Positions 17,414-25,173 of a stretch of 64,000 nt of DNA are shown here, piece by piece. The translations under genes and the position numbers were made by a program. The notes under the pieces were generated by a model. It was not told the DNA's origin and did no database searches. It worked only from the letters and a program-made list of their open reading frames with translations. Each line of letters starts with the position of its first letter. Within the stretch, counting starts at the first letter, position 1. This DNA is from Blastococcus sp. CT_GayMR16 (GTDB lineage Bacteria; Actinomycetota; Actinomycetes; Mycobacteriales; Geodermatophilaceae), in contig NZ_SPQK01000004.1 in the NCBI RefSeq assembly GCF_004570875.1, positions 186,001-250,000 of the forward strand, given 5' to 3'.

Positions 17414-18559
17414 TCAGGGGGCGAGCATCGTGACGCAGTTGCCGCCCACGCTCTTCGAGCGGTACATGGCGGCGTCCGCGCGGTGCATGAGGTCCTGGAC
17501 GTCGTCGCCGGGCTCGACCTCGGCGACACCGACGCTGGCGGTCACCCCGGAGGCGGCGCCGACCGCCGCGACGGCCTGACGGAGCCGCTCGGCGAGCATC
17601 TCGCCGGAGAAGGTCACCGAGACGTCGGCCAGGACGGCGAACTCGTCCCCGCCGAGGCGCGCGACGGTGTCGGTCTCCCGGACCGCGCCGCCCAGCGCCG
17701 TCGCCACCGACCGCAGCATGTAGTCACCGGCCGCGTGACCGCCGGCGTCGTTGACGGCCTTGAACCGGTCGAGGTCGACCAGGCACACCACGGTCTGGTG
17801 GCCCCAGGCTGCGGCGTCGACGGCGGAGGCGACGCGCTCGAGGTAGGCACGCCGGTTCGGGATGCCGGTGAGCGGGTCGGTCGCAGCCAGCGTCTCCTGG
17901 GTGCGGATCAGCATCACCTGGCGGTCGTAGGCCGCCCACGAGTTGGCCGAGGCCATCGCGCAGATCATCGTGAAGGACACCATGACCGCCAGGAAGAACA
18001 GCCCGGACGTCGTCACGTGCGGCAGCTCGATGATGAGGAAGTAGGCGACGGTCATGGTGGCGCCCATGGCGACCACCCCGTAGGGGGAGTACGCCACCGC
18101 CATGTAGGTGAGCGTCAGGAACAGCAGGGCGTCCAGCGGGCTGGACGCTCCCCCGTCGAGGTGGGTGCCGAGGATGACCAGGGCGCTCGTCCCGAGCGTC
18201 CACGCGTAGAACATCGTCGGACCACGGCTGTCGCGCATCATGGCCTGCAGCGGCAGGAGGAGCAGGAACGGGACGCCGACGATGACCAGCCCGGTGAGGG
18301 CGAGGAGCAGGCGGTTGTGCCGCCCGGGGCTGTCGGTGATCAGCACGTATCCGACGACCGACCAGGCAGCGACCTCGCTGAGCAGCACGCCGTTGCGTAC
18401 GTGGCGGATCCAGTAGGCGACCCGGTCGTCGTCGCCGGCCAAGGGCCGGTACAGCCCAGCGCGCAGCGCCGCACCCAGCCGGCGGAGGAAGCCCGCTCGG
18501 GCCGAGGCGCGCAGGGGCGCACTGGTGGCACGGCGGTCGCCGGCCGGAATCTCGTCCAC
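17414..18559 (-). CDS. membrane diguanylate cyclase (GGDEF)
   Basis: A 381-residue inner-membrane enzyme predicted to make cyclic di-GMP from two GTP. Residues about 45-205 contain six hydrophobic helices with short loops (for example LLLALTGLVIVGVPFLLLLPL) and a DSRGPTMF loop. The GGDEF domain begins at TDPLTGIPNRRAYL; the active loop RLGGDEF is intact, and RETD five residues before RLGGDEF-adjacent TVARL is an intact I-site, so product inhibition is expected. The best-supported start is GTG 18559; the open frame continues far upstream without likeness. No EAL domain. The sensed signal is unknown. Confidence 0.85.
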   Translation of the reverse strand: MDEIPAGDRRATSAPLRASARAGFLRRLGAALRAGLYRPLAGDDDRVAYWIRHVRNGVLLSEVAAWSVVGYVLITDSPGRHNRLLLALTGLVIVGVPFLLLLPLQAMMRDSRGPTMFYAWTLGTSALVILGTHLDGGASSPLDALLFLTLTYMAVAYSPYGVVAMGATMTVAYFLIIELPHVTTSGLFFLAVMVSFTMICAMASANSWAAYDRQVMLIRTQETLAATDPLTGIPNRRAYLERVASAVDAAAWGHQTVVCLVDLDRFKAVNDAGGHAAGDYMLRSVATALGGAVRETDTVARLGGDEFAVLADVSVTFSGEMLAERLRQAVAAVGAASGVTASVGVAEVEPGDDVQDLMHRADAAMYRSKSVGGNCVTMLAP

Positions 18560-18706
18560 GGTCCAGCGATCGACCGGCCCGGGGCACTCCTTGACCGTCC
18601 CCTCACCCCACGGGGGGAGAGCAGTTGCCGCCGGGGCGTGGCGCGTGCCACGTCCCTGAACGCGGGATCGATGCCTGCCCGGGCCCGGGAGGGGTAGGGC
18701 GCATCC

Positions 18707-19600
18707 GTGGGCATTTCCCAGGGAATGGCGGACGCCGGCCGCGAACAGGTCGGCAGCATGGTGCTGGGCGCGTGGGACGCCTTTCTCGAGCAGGCGGAGA
18801 CGGTCGACCTGACCCGCCGGTCCCGACTCGACGGATGGCGTGCGCAGGAGATCTGCGTGCACCTGGGCTGCTGGGACGACCACACGGCGATGGCCGACCT
18901 GATCGCCTCCGCGCGGGCGGACGGCACCGGCACACCCCCTGACGTCGACGCGGTCAACGCGCGGGTCACCGCCGCGCACCGGGACGCCTCCCGAGAGGAG
19001 GTGCTCGCCGCCCTGCGCCGCAACCGCGAGGCGACCGCCCGCTACCTGGCCGAGGAGCCGGTCGAGCTCGACACCGCGCCCACCGTCTCGGTGGTCGGCC
19101 GGATCCCGCTGCTCAGCGTCGTCCTGGGGCAGGCCTACGAGCTCGCCGTCCACGGGCTGGACCTGGTGTCCTGCGGTGCCGCTCCCCCGCCCCCGGCGGT
19201 GCTGCAGTCGGGTCTCGCCGCCCTGGTCGACGTGACGGGCGCCCTGGCCGCGTCGCTGGACATCACCGGCGGGGTGACGCTGGCGACGCCGGACGGCGGG
19301 TGGGCCTTCGCTGCCGACCCGCACGGCTGGACGGTGCACCGGGTCGCCGCCGGCGAGCACGAGGGCCCTGCCGTCGAGGCGCCGGCCGACCTGCTGCTCG
19401 AGGCGGCGTCCGGCCGGATCAACCCGGTCCCCGCCGTGGCCCGCCGCCGGCTGAAGGTGCACGAGGTCGGCGGCCTGCTGAAGCTGGCGCCGATCGTCCA
19501 GGCGGTCCCGGGCATCCCGGGCGGGCCGATCCTGCAGCTGGCTGCCAAGACCGTCGGCGGCGCCGGCGGCATGCTCGGCCGGCTGTTCGGCAGGGGCTAG
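18707..19600 (+). CDS. maleylpyruvate isomerase family (DinB-like, mycothiol-dependent) protein
   Basis: A 297-residue protein with the MDMPI N-terminal four-helix DinB-like fold: RSRLDGWRAQEICVHLGCWDDH gives the W-x-x-x-x-x-x-H type metal motif, and AYELAVHGLDLVSC supplies the second His cluster. The C-terminal part resembles the SCP2-like half of the family. Members use mycothiol for isomerisation or thiol-transfer reactions, though most homologs are uncharacterised. GTG 18707 follows a GGGAGGGG tract; ATG 18725 is an alternative. It converges with the ferredoxin gene, their ends overlapping by four bases. Confidence 0.78.
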   Translation: MGISQGMADAGREQVGSMVLGAWDAFLEQAETVDLTRRSRLDGWRAQEICVHLGCWDDHTAMADLIASARADGTGTPPDVDAVNARVTAAHRDASREEVLAALRRNREATARYLAEEPVELDTAPTVSVVGRIPLLSVVLGQAYELAVHGLDLVSCGAAPPPPAVLQSGLAALVDVTGALAASLDITGGVTLATPDGGWAFAADPHGWTVHRVAAGEHEGPAVEAPADLLLEAASGRINPVPAVARRRLKVHEVGGLLKLAPIVQAVPGIPGGPILQLAAKTVGGAGGMLGRLFGRG

Positions 19601-19800
19601 CCGCCCCCGTCCCGGAGCTGCAGGGCCCGGGTCGGGCAGGCGGCGGCCACCCGTCTCGCGGTCCGGACCAGGTCCGGAGGCAGCTCGCCGCGGACGAGCA
19701 ACGGATAGCCCCACTCGTCGAGGCGAATGCCCTCGGGCAGCAGTTCGGCGCACAGGCCGTGGCCCGTGCACCGGATCGGGTCCACCCCGAGCCGGGTCAC
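19597..19800 (-). CDS. small ferredoxin with Cys-to-His cluster ligand change
   Basis: A 67-residue ferredoxin. Cluster residues are Cys11-x2-His14-x2-Cys17 and Cys55-Pro56: the second Cys of the usual C-x2-C-x2-C...CP pattern is His. Such actinobacterial ferredoxins carry a 3Fe-4S or an atypical 4Fe-4S cluster and often serve P450s, but here the neighbours are a NuoF-like and a ferric-reductase-like protein. GTG 19800 overlaps the upstream stop (GTGA). It is the last gene of a five-gene operon. Confidence 0.85.
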   Translation of the reverse strand: MTRLGVDPIRCTGHGLCAELLPEGIRLDEWGYPLLVRGELPPDLVRTARRVAAACPTRALQLRDGGG

Positions 19801-21008
19801 CGCGTGCTCCCGGGCACCGGGAGGAACGGCTGTGCGGTGCGGGCGGTGCAGCGGCCGGTCCGGTGGAGGGCCAGTTCGGGTTCGAAGACCCGCAGCGCGC
19901 TGGCGACGAGCCGCACGCTCGAGTCGGGATGGGAGCAGGCACCGCGCCCGGGCAGGAGCCCCGACCAGCGGTGCACGTCGGCGAGCAGCCCGGACGGCGG
20001 AGGCGTCGGGCGGGCCAGCACATCCAGCGCGGCGGCGATGCGCGGCAGCCCGTTGAGACACGGCCCGCACTGCCCGGCGGACTGCGCGGCGAGGTAGCCG
20101 ACCACGCGCGCCGTCTCCCGCAGGCCGCAGCGGTCGGCGGGGAGGGCAGCGAGCACGCCCGCCCCCAGGGCGGCGTCCGCCTGCGCGAGGCCGACCGGGT
20201 CGAGGGTCAGGTGCGCGGCGCGACCGGCCTCGACCCAGGTTCCCGCGTACCCGCCGATCAGCACCGCCTGCACTCCGTCGCCCAGGCGCAGGACGTCGCC
20301 CAGCCGCGAGCTGAGGGCGACGTCGACGACGTCCACCCAGGAGGTGCCGGCTATCTCCATCCGCCGCGTGACCAGCAGGGAGGATGCGGCGGCATCGTTC
20401 CCGCGGGCGACCAGGGCCAGCCGCGCGAGGGTCTCGACGTTCAGGACGAGCGTCGGGCGGCCGTCGACGCCTCTCTCCCGGACAGGGGGGAACTTGCTGC
20501 GCGGCAGCGGGGCCTTCCCGTCCAAGGCGGCGCAGAGCGCGGACTCCTCCCCCGCCAGGAACGTGCCCGCCACCGGGCGCAGGCGGACCCCCAGCCGATC
20601 CCCGCGATCGCCGAGGAGGCGGGCCAGGCCTGGGAGCAGCGCCGGATCGGCCGCCAGGTAGGCGCTCGTCGCCCCCACTGCGGCGGCCGCGAGCGCGAGG
20701 CCGTCGAACACGAGGTGCGGCGCGCGGACGAGCAGGACGGCGTCCTTGGCCGCGGCCGGCTCCCCCTCGGAGCCGTTGGCGACGACGACCGGCGCCCGCC
20801 CGGTCGCGGCGGCAGCCGCGGCCACGCTCCGCAGCTTCGCTGCCGTAGGGAACCCGGCGCCACCCCGACCGGTCAGGGCGGCCCGCTCGACGAGCCCGTG
20901 CAGGTCGACCACGGGCAGCGCGCCGTGCGCGCCCAGGTGGTCGGCCATCTCAGGGCCCGGCACGTCGAGCGGGCCGCGGATCAGGAGAGGTGCGGTCATG
21001 GCGGTCAT
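19797..21008 (-). CDS. NuoF-like NADH-binding/SLBB iron-sulfur protein
   Basis: A 403-residue relative of the complex I 51-kDa subunit, which takes hydride from NAD(P)H to FMN and passes electrons to an iron-sulfur cluster. Visible are the FMN/NADH loops GRGGAGFPTAAKL and NGSEGEPAAAKD, an AGEESALCAAL segment, an SLBB-like middle, and the cluster site SAGQCGPCLNG with GRGACSHPD downstream. The first cysteine of the NuoF C-x2-C-x2-C motif is Ala here, leaving three cysteines. No NuoE or NuoG partner is present. ATG 21008 overlaps the previous stop (ATGA). It probably hands electrons to the small ferredoxin. Confidence 0.83.
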   Translation of the reverse strand: MTAMTAPLLIRGPLDVPGPEMADHLGAHGALPVVDLHGLVERAALTGRGGAGFPTAAKLRSVAAAAAATGRAPVVVANGSEGEPAAAKDAVLLVRAPHLVFDGLALAAAAVGATSAYLAADPALLPGLARLLGDRGDRLGVRLRPVAGTFLAGEESALCAALDGKAPLPRSKFPPVRERGVDGRPTLVLNVETLARLALVARGNDAAASSLLVTRRMEIAGTSWVDVVDVALSSRLGDVLRLGDGVQAVLIGGYAGTWVEAGRAAHLTLDPVGLAQADAALGAGVLAALPADRCGLRETARVVGYLAAQSAGQCGPCLNGLPRIAAALDVLARPTPPPSGLLADVHRWSGLLPGRGACSHPDSSVRLVASALRVFEPELALHRTGRCTARTAQPFLPVPGSTR

Positions 21009-21625
21009 CCGTTCCGGAAGACGCCCACCGGGCGTCCGGTCGACAGGGCGGCGGAGGTGCTGGCAAGGGCGGCGGCTGCCCGTTCGAAGGGGGGTGGCGT
21101 TGTGCGCCGGGCCCGCAGAGCGGCGGCCGAGGCCCAGGTCGTGGCGACCGCGCAGGCCAGGACGACGGCGAGCAGCCACCCCCCGCCGAGGTCGGTGCCG
21201 GCGGTGAGGCCGTGCACGAAGGCCAGCGGCCAGAGCACATATGTCGTCAGGTGCACGGCCTTCCAGACCCGCTGCGGCAGCCGCTCGCGCAGCAGGCTGG
21301 TGACGACCACCAGCAGGAGCAGGTCCGCCGCGAGGGTGCCGAGGCCGATCGCGAGCGGCCGGTACCCGGCGGTGAACGGGACGAGGACGTCGGCGGTCCC
21401 GATGTCGACGTAGGAGTCGACGACGGCGGTGAGCACGTGGGTGACGAGCAGCAGCGCCGTGAGGAGCCCGACGTTGCGGTGCAGGCCGGTGACGGCGAAG
21501 CGCGGCAGCCCTGGCACCCGTCCGTGCCGGCGGACGACCGTGCCCAGGACGACGGTGACCGTCATCAGCACCAGCGTGACGATGCCCGTGGCCCGGTTGA
21601 GGTACCAGAGCACCTCGCCGGTCAC
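21005..21625 (-). CDS. ferric-reductase-like transmembrane protein
   Basis: A 206-residue membrane protein with about six helices and the histidine-bearing helices of the ferric reductase/MsrQ/YedZ heme-b group: TGLHRNVGLLTALLLVTHVLTAVVD and RVWKAVHLTTYVLWPLAFVHG each contribute His pairs across the bilayer. It would carry electrons through the membrane via one or two hemes. GTG 21625 is coupled to the ApbE stop by GTGA. No NAD/FAD domain is fused; that role could be taken by the NuoF-like protein encoded next. Confidence 0.83.
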   Translation of the reverse strand: MTGEVLWYLNRATGIVTLVLMTVTVVLGTVVRRHGRVPGLPRFAVTGLHRNVGLLTALLLVTHVLTAVVDSYVDIGTADVLVPFTAGYRPLAIGLGTLAADLLLLVVVTSLLRERLPQRVWKAVHLTTYVLWPLAFVHGLTAGTDLGGGWLLAVVLACAVATTWASAAALRARRTTPPPFERAAAALASTSAALSTGRPVGVFRNG

Positions 21626-22542
21626 GCGGCCTGCTCCACGGGCCAGCCGCCGGCGGTGAGCACCTGACCGTCGGGAGTCACGAGGCGGACGGGCAGGTGC
21701 GCCGCACGAAGCAGCGACCAGATCCGGTGACCACGGACGACGGCTGCGGTGCTCAGCACGTTCGCGTCGACGCAGGTGCCCGCGGCCGCGGAGACGGTCC
21801 GCCAGGCCGGCACCGGCGGCAAACCGGTGCGGGGGTCGATGAGGTGGTTGAGCCACAGCCCGTCGCGCTGCCAGCGACGCGCGCGGACCGACGAGGTGGC
21901 CAGGCCACCGTCGTGGAGGGTGACGACTGCGGCGGGCCCGGCCGGCTCGGCGTCCGGATTGCCGGTGACGTCCTCGACCCGGATCCGCCAGCCACCCTCG
22001 GGAGCCGGGCCGGCGACGGCGATGTCGCCGCCGATCGAGACCAGGCAGCCGCTGCCGGTCGCTGCGGTGACGGCACCGGCCGCGGTGTCGGCGGTCCACG
22101 CCTTGGCAGTGGCGCCGAGGTCCAGCCGGACGCCGGGGGCGACGCGGACGCGGCCGGCGTCCTCGTCGAGCTCGATGGTGCGCCAGCCGGGTGCGGGGGT
22201 GGCGACGACGATCCCGTCCGCGGAGATCTCGGAGACGTCGCGGTCGTAGCCGAGCCCGGAGAGGGCGGCGCCGACGGTCGGGTCGACGTCCCCGTCGGTG
22301 AGCCGGGCGGCGCGGAGGGCGACGGCGATCAGTTCGGTGAACAGCGGGCTGATCGTCGTCCATTCGCCGTGGGCCGTGTCGACCGCGGCGAGCTCGGAGT
22401 CCTCGCGGAAGCGGCTGGCGGCGAGGTCGACGTCGGCCAGCAGGTCGGTCACCAGCTCGCGGGCGTCGTCCAGCGCGGCGGGGTCGGTGACGGCGACGCG
22501 GACGCGACAGGTCCACGCCGTCCAGTCGGCGGCGGCGATCAC
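21622..22542 (-). CDS. apbE: FAD:protein FMN transferase
   Basis: A 306-residue ApbE-family enzyme that attaches FMN from FAD to a Thr/Ser of target proteins, using Mg. The N-terminal core RFREDSELAAVDTAHGEWTTISP and VDPTVGAALSGLGYD match the family, as do LDLGATAKAWTAD (the L-D-x-G-x-x-x-K-G-x-x-x-D motif, with Ala for the second Gly) and the C-terminal LIDPRTGLPPVPAWRTVSAAA. GTG 22542 overlaps the previous stop. No protein with an evident FMN-binding domain lies in the operon, so its target is open; the membrane protein next to it or the anchored small protein is a candidate. Confidence 0.9.
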   Translation of the reverse strand: MIAAADWTAWTCRVRVAVTDPAALDDARELVTDLLADVDLAASRFREDSELAAVDTAHGEWTTISPLFTELIAVALRAARLTDGDVDPTVGAALSGLGYDRDVSEISADGIVVATPAPGWRTIELDEDAGRVRVAPGVRLDLGATAKAWTADTAAGAVTAATGSGCLVSIGGDIAVAGPAPEGGWRIRVEDVTGNPDAEPAGPAAVVTLHDGGLATSSVRARRWQRDGLWLNHLIDPRTGLPPVPAWRTVSAAAGTCVDANVLSTAAVVRGHRIWSLLRAAHLPVRLVTPDGQVLTAGGWPVEQAA

Positions 22543-22802
22543 GATCCACCGCTCGAGGCGTGCGAGCCGCTGGAACCGGTGGTCCCCAGCGACTGCGAGG
22601 GCGCGGTGAACTGATCCGTGCCGGTGGTCGTGCCCGAGTCGTCGGACGAAGCCTCGTCGGTCGTCGCGGCCGAGGCGGTGTCAGCGGCCACGTACCAGGC
22701 GAGTCCGCCGGTGCCGACGACGGCGGCGGCACCCAGGGCGGCGGTCGTGACGCGGAGCCGGTGGACTCCGGTACGGCGGGCCGTGAAGGGGTCGTTCTGC
22801 AT
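22539..22802 (-). CDS. small membrane-anchored Ser/Thr-rich protein
   Basis: An 87-residue protein with one transmembrane segment (about residues 20-40, TTAALGAAAVVGTGGLAWYVA) and a 45-residue Ser/Thr/Gly-rich outside tail. First gene of the redox operon: its stop overlaps apbE by four bases. No domain is recognised. The low-complexity tail contains several Ser/Thr that could in principle be modified, but no canonical FMN-transfer motif (D-x3-S/T-G-A/S-T) is seen. Confidence 0.7.
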   Translation of the reverse strand: MQNDPFTARRTGVHRLRVTTAALGAAAVVGTGGLAWYVAADTASAATTDEASSDDSGTTTGTDQFTAPSQSLGTTGSSGSHASSGGS

Positions 22803-22942
22803 GGCGGGCTCCTCAGGTCGTCAGTGACGACGGTGAGGGCTCGACCTCCGCCCAGCCGGTGTACCGGCTGTGCGCCGGCTGTGAACGTGGGAGCGGCAGG
22901 CTCCGGTCGAGCGAGGAGCATCTGGCAGGCTGGCGGCACTCC

Positions 22943-23019
22943 GGGGCGGTAGCTCAGCTGGTCAGAGCATGGGACTCATAATCCCTGGGTCGTGGGTTCG
23001 AGCCCCACCCGCCCCACCA
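22943..23019 (+). tRNA. tRNA-Met (anticodon CAU), integration target
   Basis: Acceptor GGGGCGG pairs with CCGCCCC, followed by encoded ACCA. The D-arm is AGCTCAGCTGGTCAGAGC, the anticodon loop is CTCATAA (anticodon CAT), and the T-arm is GTGGG-TTCGAGC-CCCAC. The closing pair of the anticodon stem is a T-T mismatch. Elongator Met is most likely; a lysidine-modified Ile2 tRNA is the alternative since both read CAT. Its 3' 42 bases lie within the 44-bp attL repeat. Confidence 0.93.
22975..23018 (+). repeat. attL, 44-bp core direct repeat
   Basis: Identical over 44 bases to 35690-35733 in the same orientation. It spans the anticodon loop to the acceptor end of tRNA-Met, the classic tyrosine-integrase crossover zone. 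Confidence 0.95.
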
Positions 23020-23086
23020 TGAATCGCCTGGTCAGCGGCTTGCTGGCCCGGCTCGGACGTTGGTAGTTCCACCGTTGCCCCACCGG

Positions 23087-23097
23087 TTGACCCAACT
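23087..23097 (+). repeat. candidate integrase arm site, left end
   Basis: TTGACCCAACT, found again in the same orientation at 35559-35569 near attR. Both copies lie inside the element within about 130 bases of the core repeat, as arm-type sites do. Confidence 0.5.
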
Positions 23098-23100
23098 AGC

Positions 23101-23109
23101 TGTGGATAA
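23101..23109 (-). promoter_or_regulatory. DnaA-box-like site
   Basis: TGTGGATAA, the exact complement of the DnaA consensus TTATCCACA, just inside attL. A single box does not make an origin; it could recruit DnaA or be chance. Confidence 0.35.
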
Positions 23110-23210
23110 CTGTGCGCAGCACAGCTCGTCCAATCCCCCGCGCTCCCTTGGCCGATCTGTATGTCCGTGTACGGTGGCCGGGCAACTGGCGCAGTACCTC
23201 GTAAACGTCA

Positions 23211-23273
23211 CCCCGCATCGAGCGGGGTCGCTAAAGGCCCACACGGAGCCCCTGCCCCGCCATCGAGCGGGCG
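23211..23273. repeat. paired hairpins upstream of the excisionase gene
   Basis: CCCCGC-ATCGA-GCGGGG (23211-23227) and the similar CCCGCC-ATCGA-GCGGG (from 23256) form two stem-loops sharing the ATCGAGCGGG core, 45 bases apart. Repeated structured sites beside attL suit operator or excisionase binding sites. The rest of 23020-23407 shows no gene. Confidence 0.45.
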
Positions 23274-23407
23274 AGCAAACCGTGGACCCGCGCTGCACGG
23301 ACTGGCGCGCAAGTCGGGCGAACTCAGATGACACCCCCTCTGGGTTCGGTCCGGCTTCTTTTCGTTCTCGGGCGGAACCCTCCACTTCTTCTGGAGGACG
23401 ACCCACC

Positions 23408-23611
23408 ATGCCCACCACCAAGCTCAGCCCATCGGACCAGATGTGGTCCGACAAGGAGGCCGCCGCCTTCCTCGGCGTCTCCTGTGTGACCGTTCGCCGG
23501 CTCCGCTACCGAGGCGTACTGCCGTACCGCAAGGTCGGCGCCGCCGTGCGCATCCCGCGTAGCGCTGTGCTCGCCTACGGGGCGCCCCAGACCAACGACG
23601 GTGCGGCATGA
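23408..23611 (+). CDS. excisionase-like HTH protein
   Basis: A 67-residue protein with a MerR/HTH_17-type winged helix: WSDKEAAAFLGVSCVTVRRLRYRGVLPYRKVGAAVRIPRSAVLAY. Such proteins next to attL act as recombination directionality factors (Xis) or as small repressors. ATG 23408 is set by GGAGGAC upstream and by where the HTH starts; the longer open frame has no similarity. Its stop overlaps the next start (ATGA). Confidence 0.85.
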   Translation: MPTTKLSPSDQMWSDKEAAAFLGVSCVTVRRLRYRGVLPYRKVGAAVRIPRSAVLAYGAPQTNDGAA

Positions 23612-24012
23612 CCCGCGCCGTGGTCATCCGGGTGCTGGATCGCCAATGGATCCCGCTTCAGGTTGCGGAGCGCGCCATGAGGCAACAGGCGGAAGAGCTG
23701 CGAGCCGAGCGAGAGACGCAGGACGTCAGTCTGCGACCGGCCGTCAACGCGGACATCGCGCAGGTTCTCGCAGCGGCTACTCAGGTTCGCGCCATGTGGA
23801 CAGCGCAGGAGCGGGAAGTTGACCTTGACGACATCGACGGTCTGTGGGACCCGATGATCGACCAGTTCGGCTCTCTACCCCCGTTGGCCGAGGTGCTGCC
23901 CGAGCAGGGCTTCCGGCTGTGCGGCACGAGAGTCGCCGTGTTCCTGCGGTTCGCGGACAGCACCTCCACTGAGGACCCCGAAGTGGTCTGGGTGGACGAG
24001 TTCTCGGCGTAG
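23608..24012 (+). CDS. hypothetical element protein
   Basis: A 134-residue protein with no recognised family. The first half is helical and charged (AERAMRQQAEELRAERETQ), the second half mixed (LWDPMIDQFGSLPPLAEVLPEQGFRL, then a strand pair RVAVFLRFAD...VVWVDEF). Translationally coupled to the excisionase gene and followed by a strong terminator, so the two form a short operon at the left end of the element. Confidence 0.65.
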   Translation: MTRAVVIRVLDRQWIPLQVAERAMRQQAEELRAERETQDVSLRPAVNADIAQVLAAATQVRAMWTAQEREVDLDDIDGLWDPMIDQFGSLPPLAEVLPEQGFRLCGTRVAVFLRFADSTSTEDPEVVWVDEFSA

Positions 24013-24037
24013 TTCAGTTCGGCTGACCCGCCCCTCT

Positions 24038-24087
24038 GTCACCCCACGCCACGCCCCTTCTCGTCTTGAGGAGTGGCGTGGGGTGAC
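24038..24087 (+). terminator. 15-bp perfect hairpin terminator
   Basis: GTCACCCCACGCCAC (24038-24052) pairs perfectly with GTGGCGTGGGGTGAC (24073-24087) across a 20-base loop, 26 bases after the previous stop codon. The region 24088-24273 that follows is AT-richer and probably holds the promoter for the next operon. Confidence 0.75.
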
Positions 24088-24273
24088 CCGCGCGGATGGG
24101 CTGTTCCGTACTGCCCGGATGCTCTTTGCCAACTCAACAGCGGTATTTCTGAACGCAAGTTCCACTTCCCGTCGACTAGCGGGCTGAAAGATTCCCACGC
24201 GGCTCCGTCCAGCCGCTGTTTAGTGGTTGTTGCGGCCGCATAAAGCCGCCACCACCGACCACCGGAGGCAATC

Positions 24274-24450
24274 TTGTTTCGACCACGAGGTAGGCCGACC
24301 ATCGCGGGCAGCGAACTGCGTGTACGGCTCACCGACAGTGACCGTCGATACGTCGAGTCGATGAGTCGCGTCATGAACGTCAGCTACTCCGAATTCTTTC
24401 GAATGGTGCTGAAGACCATCCGCGAAGAGAACAGGGAGATTGTCCGATGA
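24274..24450 (+). CDS. small ribbon-helix-helix-like protein (TTG start)
   Basis: A 58-residue protein with an RHH pattern: a beta strand GSELRVRLTDSDRRYVE, helix A, a turn MNVSYSEF, then helix B FFRMVLKTIREE. RHH proteins are dimeric DNA binders, used as plasmid copy or partition regulators and antitoxins. It starts at TTG 24274, placed by GGAGGCAATC directly upstream; no ATG/GTG gives the N-terminal basic tail FRPRGRPTIA. The stop overlaps the next start (ATGA at 24447), coupling the two genes. No toxin is recognised next to it. Confidence 0.65.
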   Translation: MFRPRGRPTIAGSELRVRLTDSDRRYVESMSRVMNVSYSEFFRMVLKTIREENREIVR

Positions 24451-24623
24451 GTTACACGCCGAACCTTCGAGCACTGGAGACGGCTATCGGCCACTTGCGC
24501 GAAGGACTGACCGCCGTCGACGACGACGTGTTGGTGCTGCGGGACCGCGAGAAGCGCCTGGCCGCCATGGAAGCCGAAGACGACGGCGACCTGGCCGCGC
24601 AGTACGGATTGGAGGCGAACTGA
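24447..24623 (+). CDS. small acidic hypothetical protein
   Basis: A 58-residue, mostly helical protein (LRALETAIGHLREGLTAVDD, then VLRDREKRLAAMEAE), possibly a short coiled coil. No family recognised. It lies between the RHH gene, which it overlaps by four bases, and the coiled-coil protein at 24625, so it is part of one operon. Confidence 0.55.
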   Translation: MSYTPNLRALETAIGHLREGLTAVDDDVLVLRDREKRLAAMEAEDDGDLAAQYGLEAN

Positions 24624-24624
24624 C

Positions 24625-25077
24625 GTGGGCGTCTTGGACGTGGGCGTGTCCCGCACCCCAGCTCAGGCGCGGGCCGCACTTCAGGAGCTGAACGCTCCGA
24701 ACCCGGTCGTGTTCGAGCAGGTCAAGAAGGAAGTGGAACGCCGCATCGGGGAGTTGACCGGCCCTGTCGTGCAGGGCGCTCAGGACAGCCTCGCCGCGAT
24801 GAACGAGGAAGCAGCCGAGCTGATCCAGGCGGCTGCCGAACACGACGAGGCGCTGGAAGCTCTGCGCCGCCGGATCAAGCGCCGCGAGATCACTGCGAAG
24901 GACGCCCGCAAGGAGCGCGACCGCATCCGTCGCGAGGAGATGAAGCTCAGCCAGCTTCTGGACTCCATCACGGCTGCGCACGAGCGCGAGGTCTATGTGC
25001 GTGACCACCCGGAGGACGTGCTCAACGTTCTCTACGAGCGGTATCCGGCACTTCCCCGGCCGCAGTTCCCGATCTGA
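24625..25077 (+). CDS. coiled-coil hypothetical protein
   Basis: A 150-residue protein with a long helical heptad region (about residues 30-125, rich in Glu, Arg and Lys) and a C-terminal YVRDHPEDVLNVLYERYPALPRPQF tail. GTG 24625 starts one base after the previous stop. Tail- and head-associated phage proteins and replication accessory proteins can look like this; no assignment is possible. A strong terminator follows. Confidence 0.6.
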   Translation: MGVLDVGVSRTPAQARAALQELNAPNPVVFEQVKKEVERRIGELTGPVVQGAQDSLAAMNEEAAELIQAAAEHDEALEALRRRIKRREITAKDARKERDRIRREEMKLSQLLDSITAAHEREVYVRDHPEDVLNVLYERYPALPRPQFPI

Positions 25078-25087
25078 CCCAGATAGT

Positions 25088-25146
25088 CGAAAGAGCCGGG
25101 GCGGCAGCAGTTGCTCGACACGGCTTCTGCTACCCCGGCTCTTTCG
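25088..25146 (+). terminator. 14-bp perfect hairpin terminator
   Basis: CGAAAGAGCCGGGG (25088-25101) pairs perfectly with CCCCGGCTCTTTCG (25133-25146). The downstream arm ends in CTTTCGG, giving a short U-containing tail. It ends the operon that begins at 24274. Confidence 0.8.
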
Positions 25147-25173
25147 GCCAACACATCCACCAAGGAGGCCCGA

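Noticed and set aside
16821-17433. Overlapping plus-strand frames in the DUF3145 upstream region
   Set aside because: No RBS, no similarity, and they run antisense through the cold-shock-like gene.
22943-23019. tRNA-Ile2 (lysidine-modified CAT)
   Set aside because: Not excluded, but the arms fit elongator tRNA-Met better; the two need a covariance model to separate.
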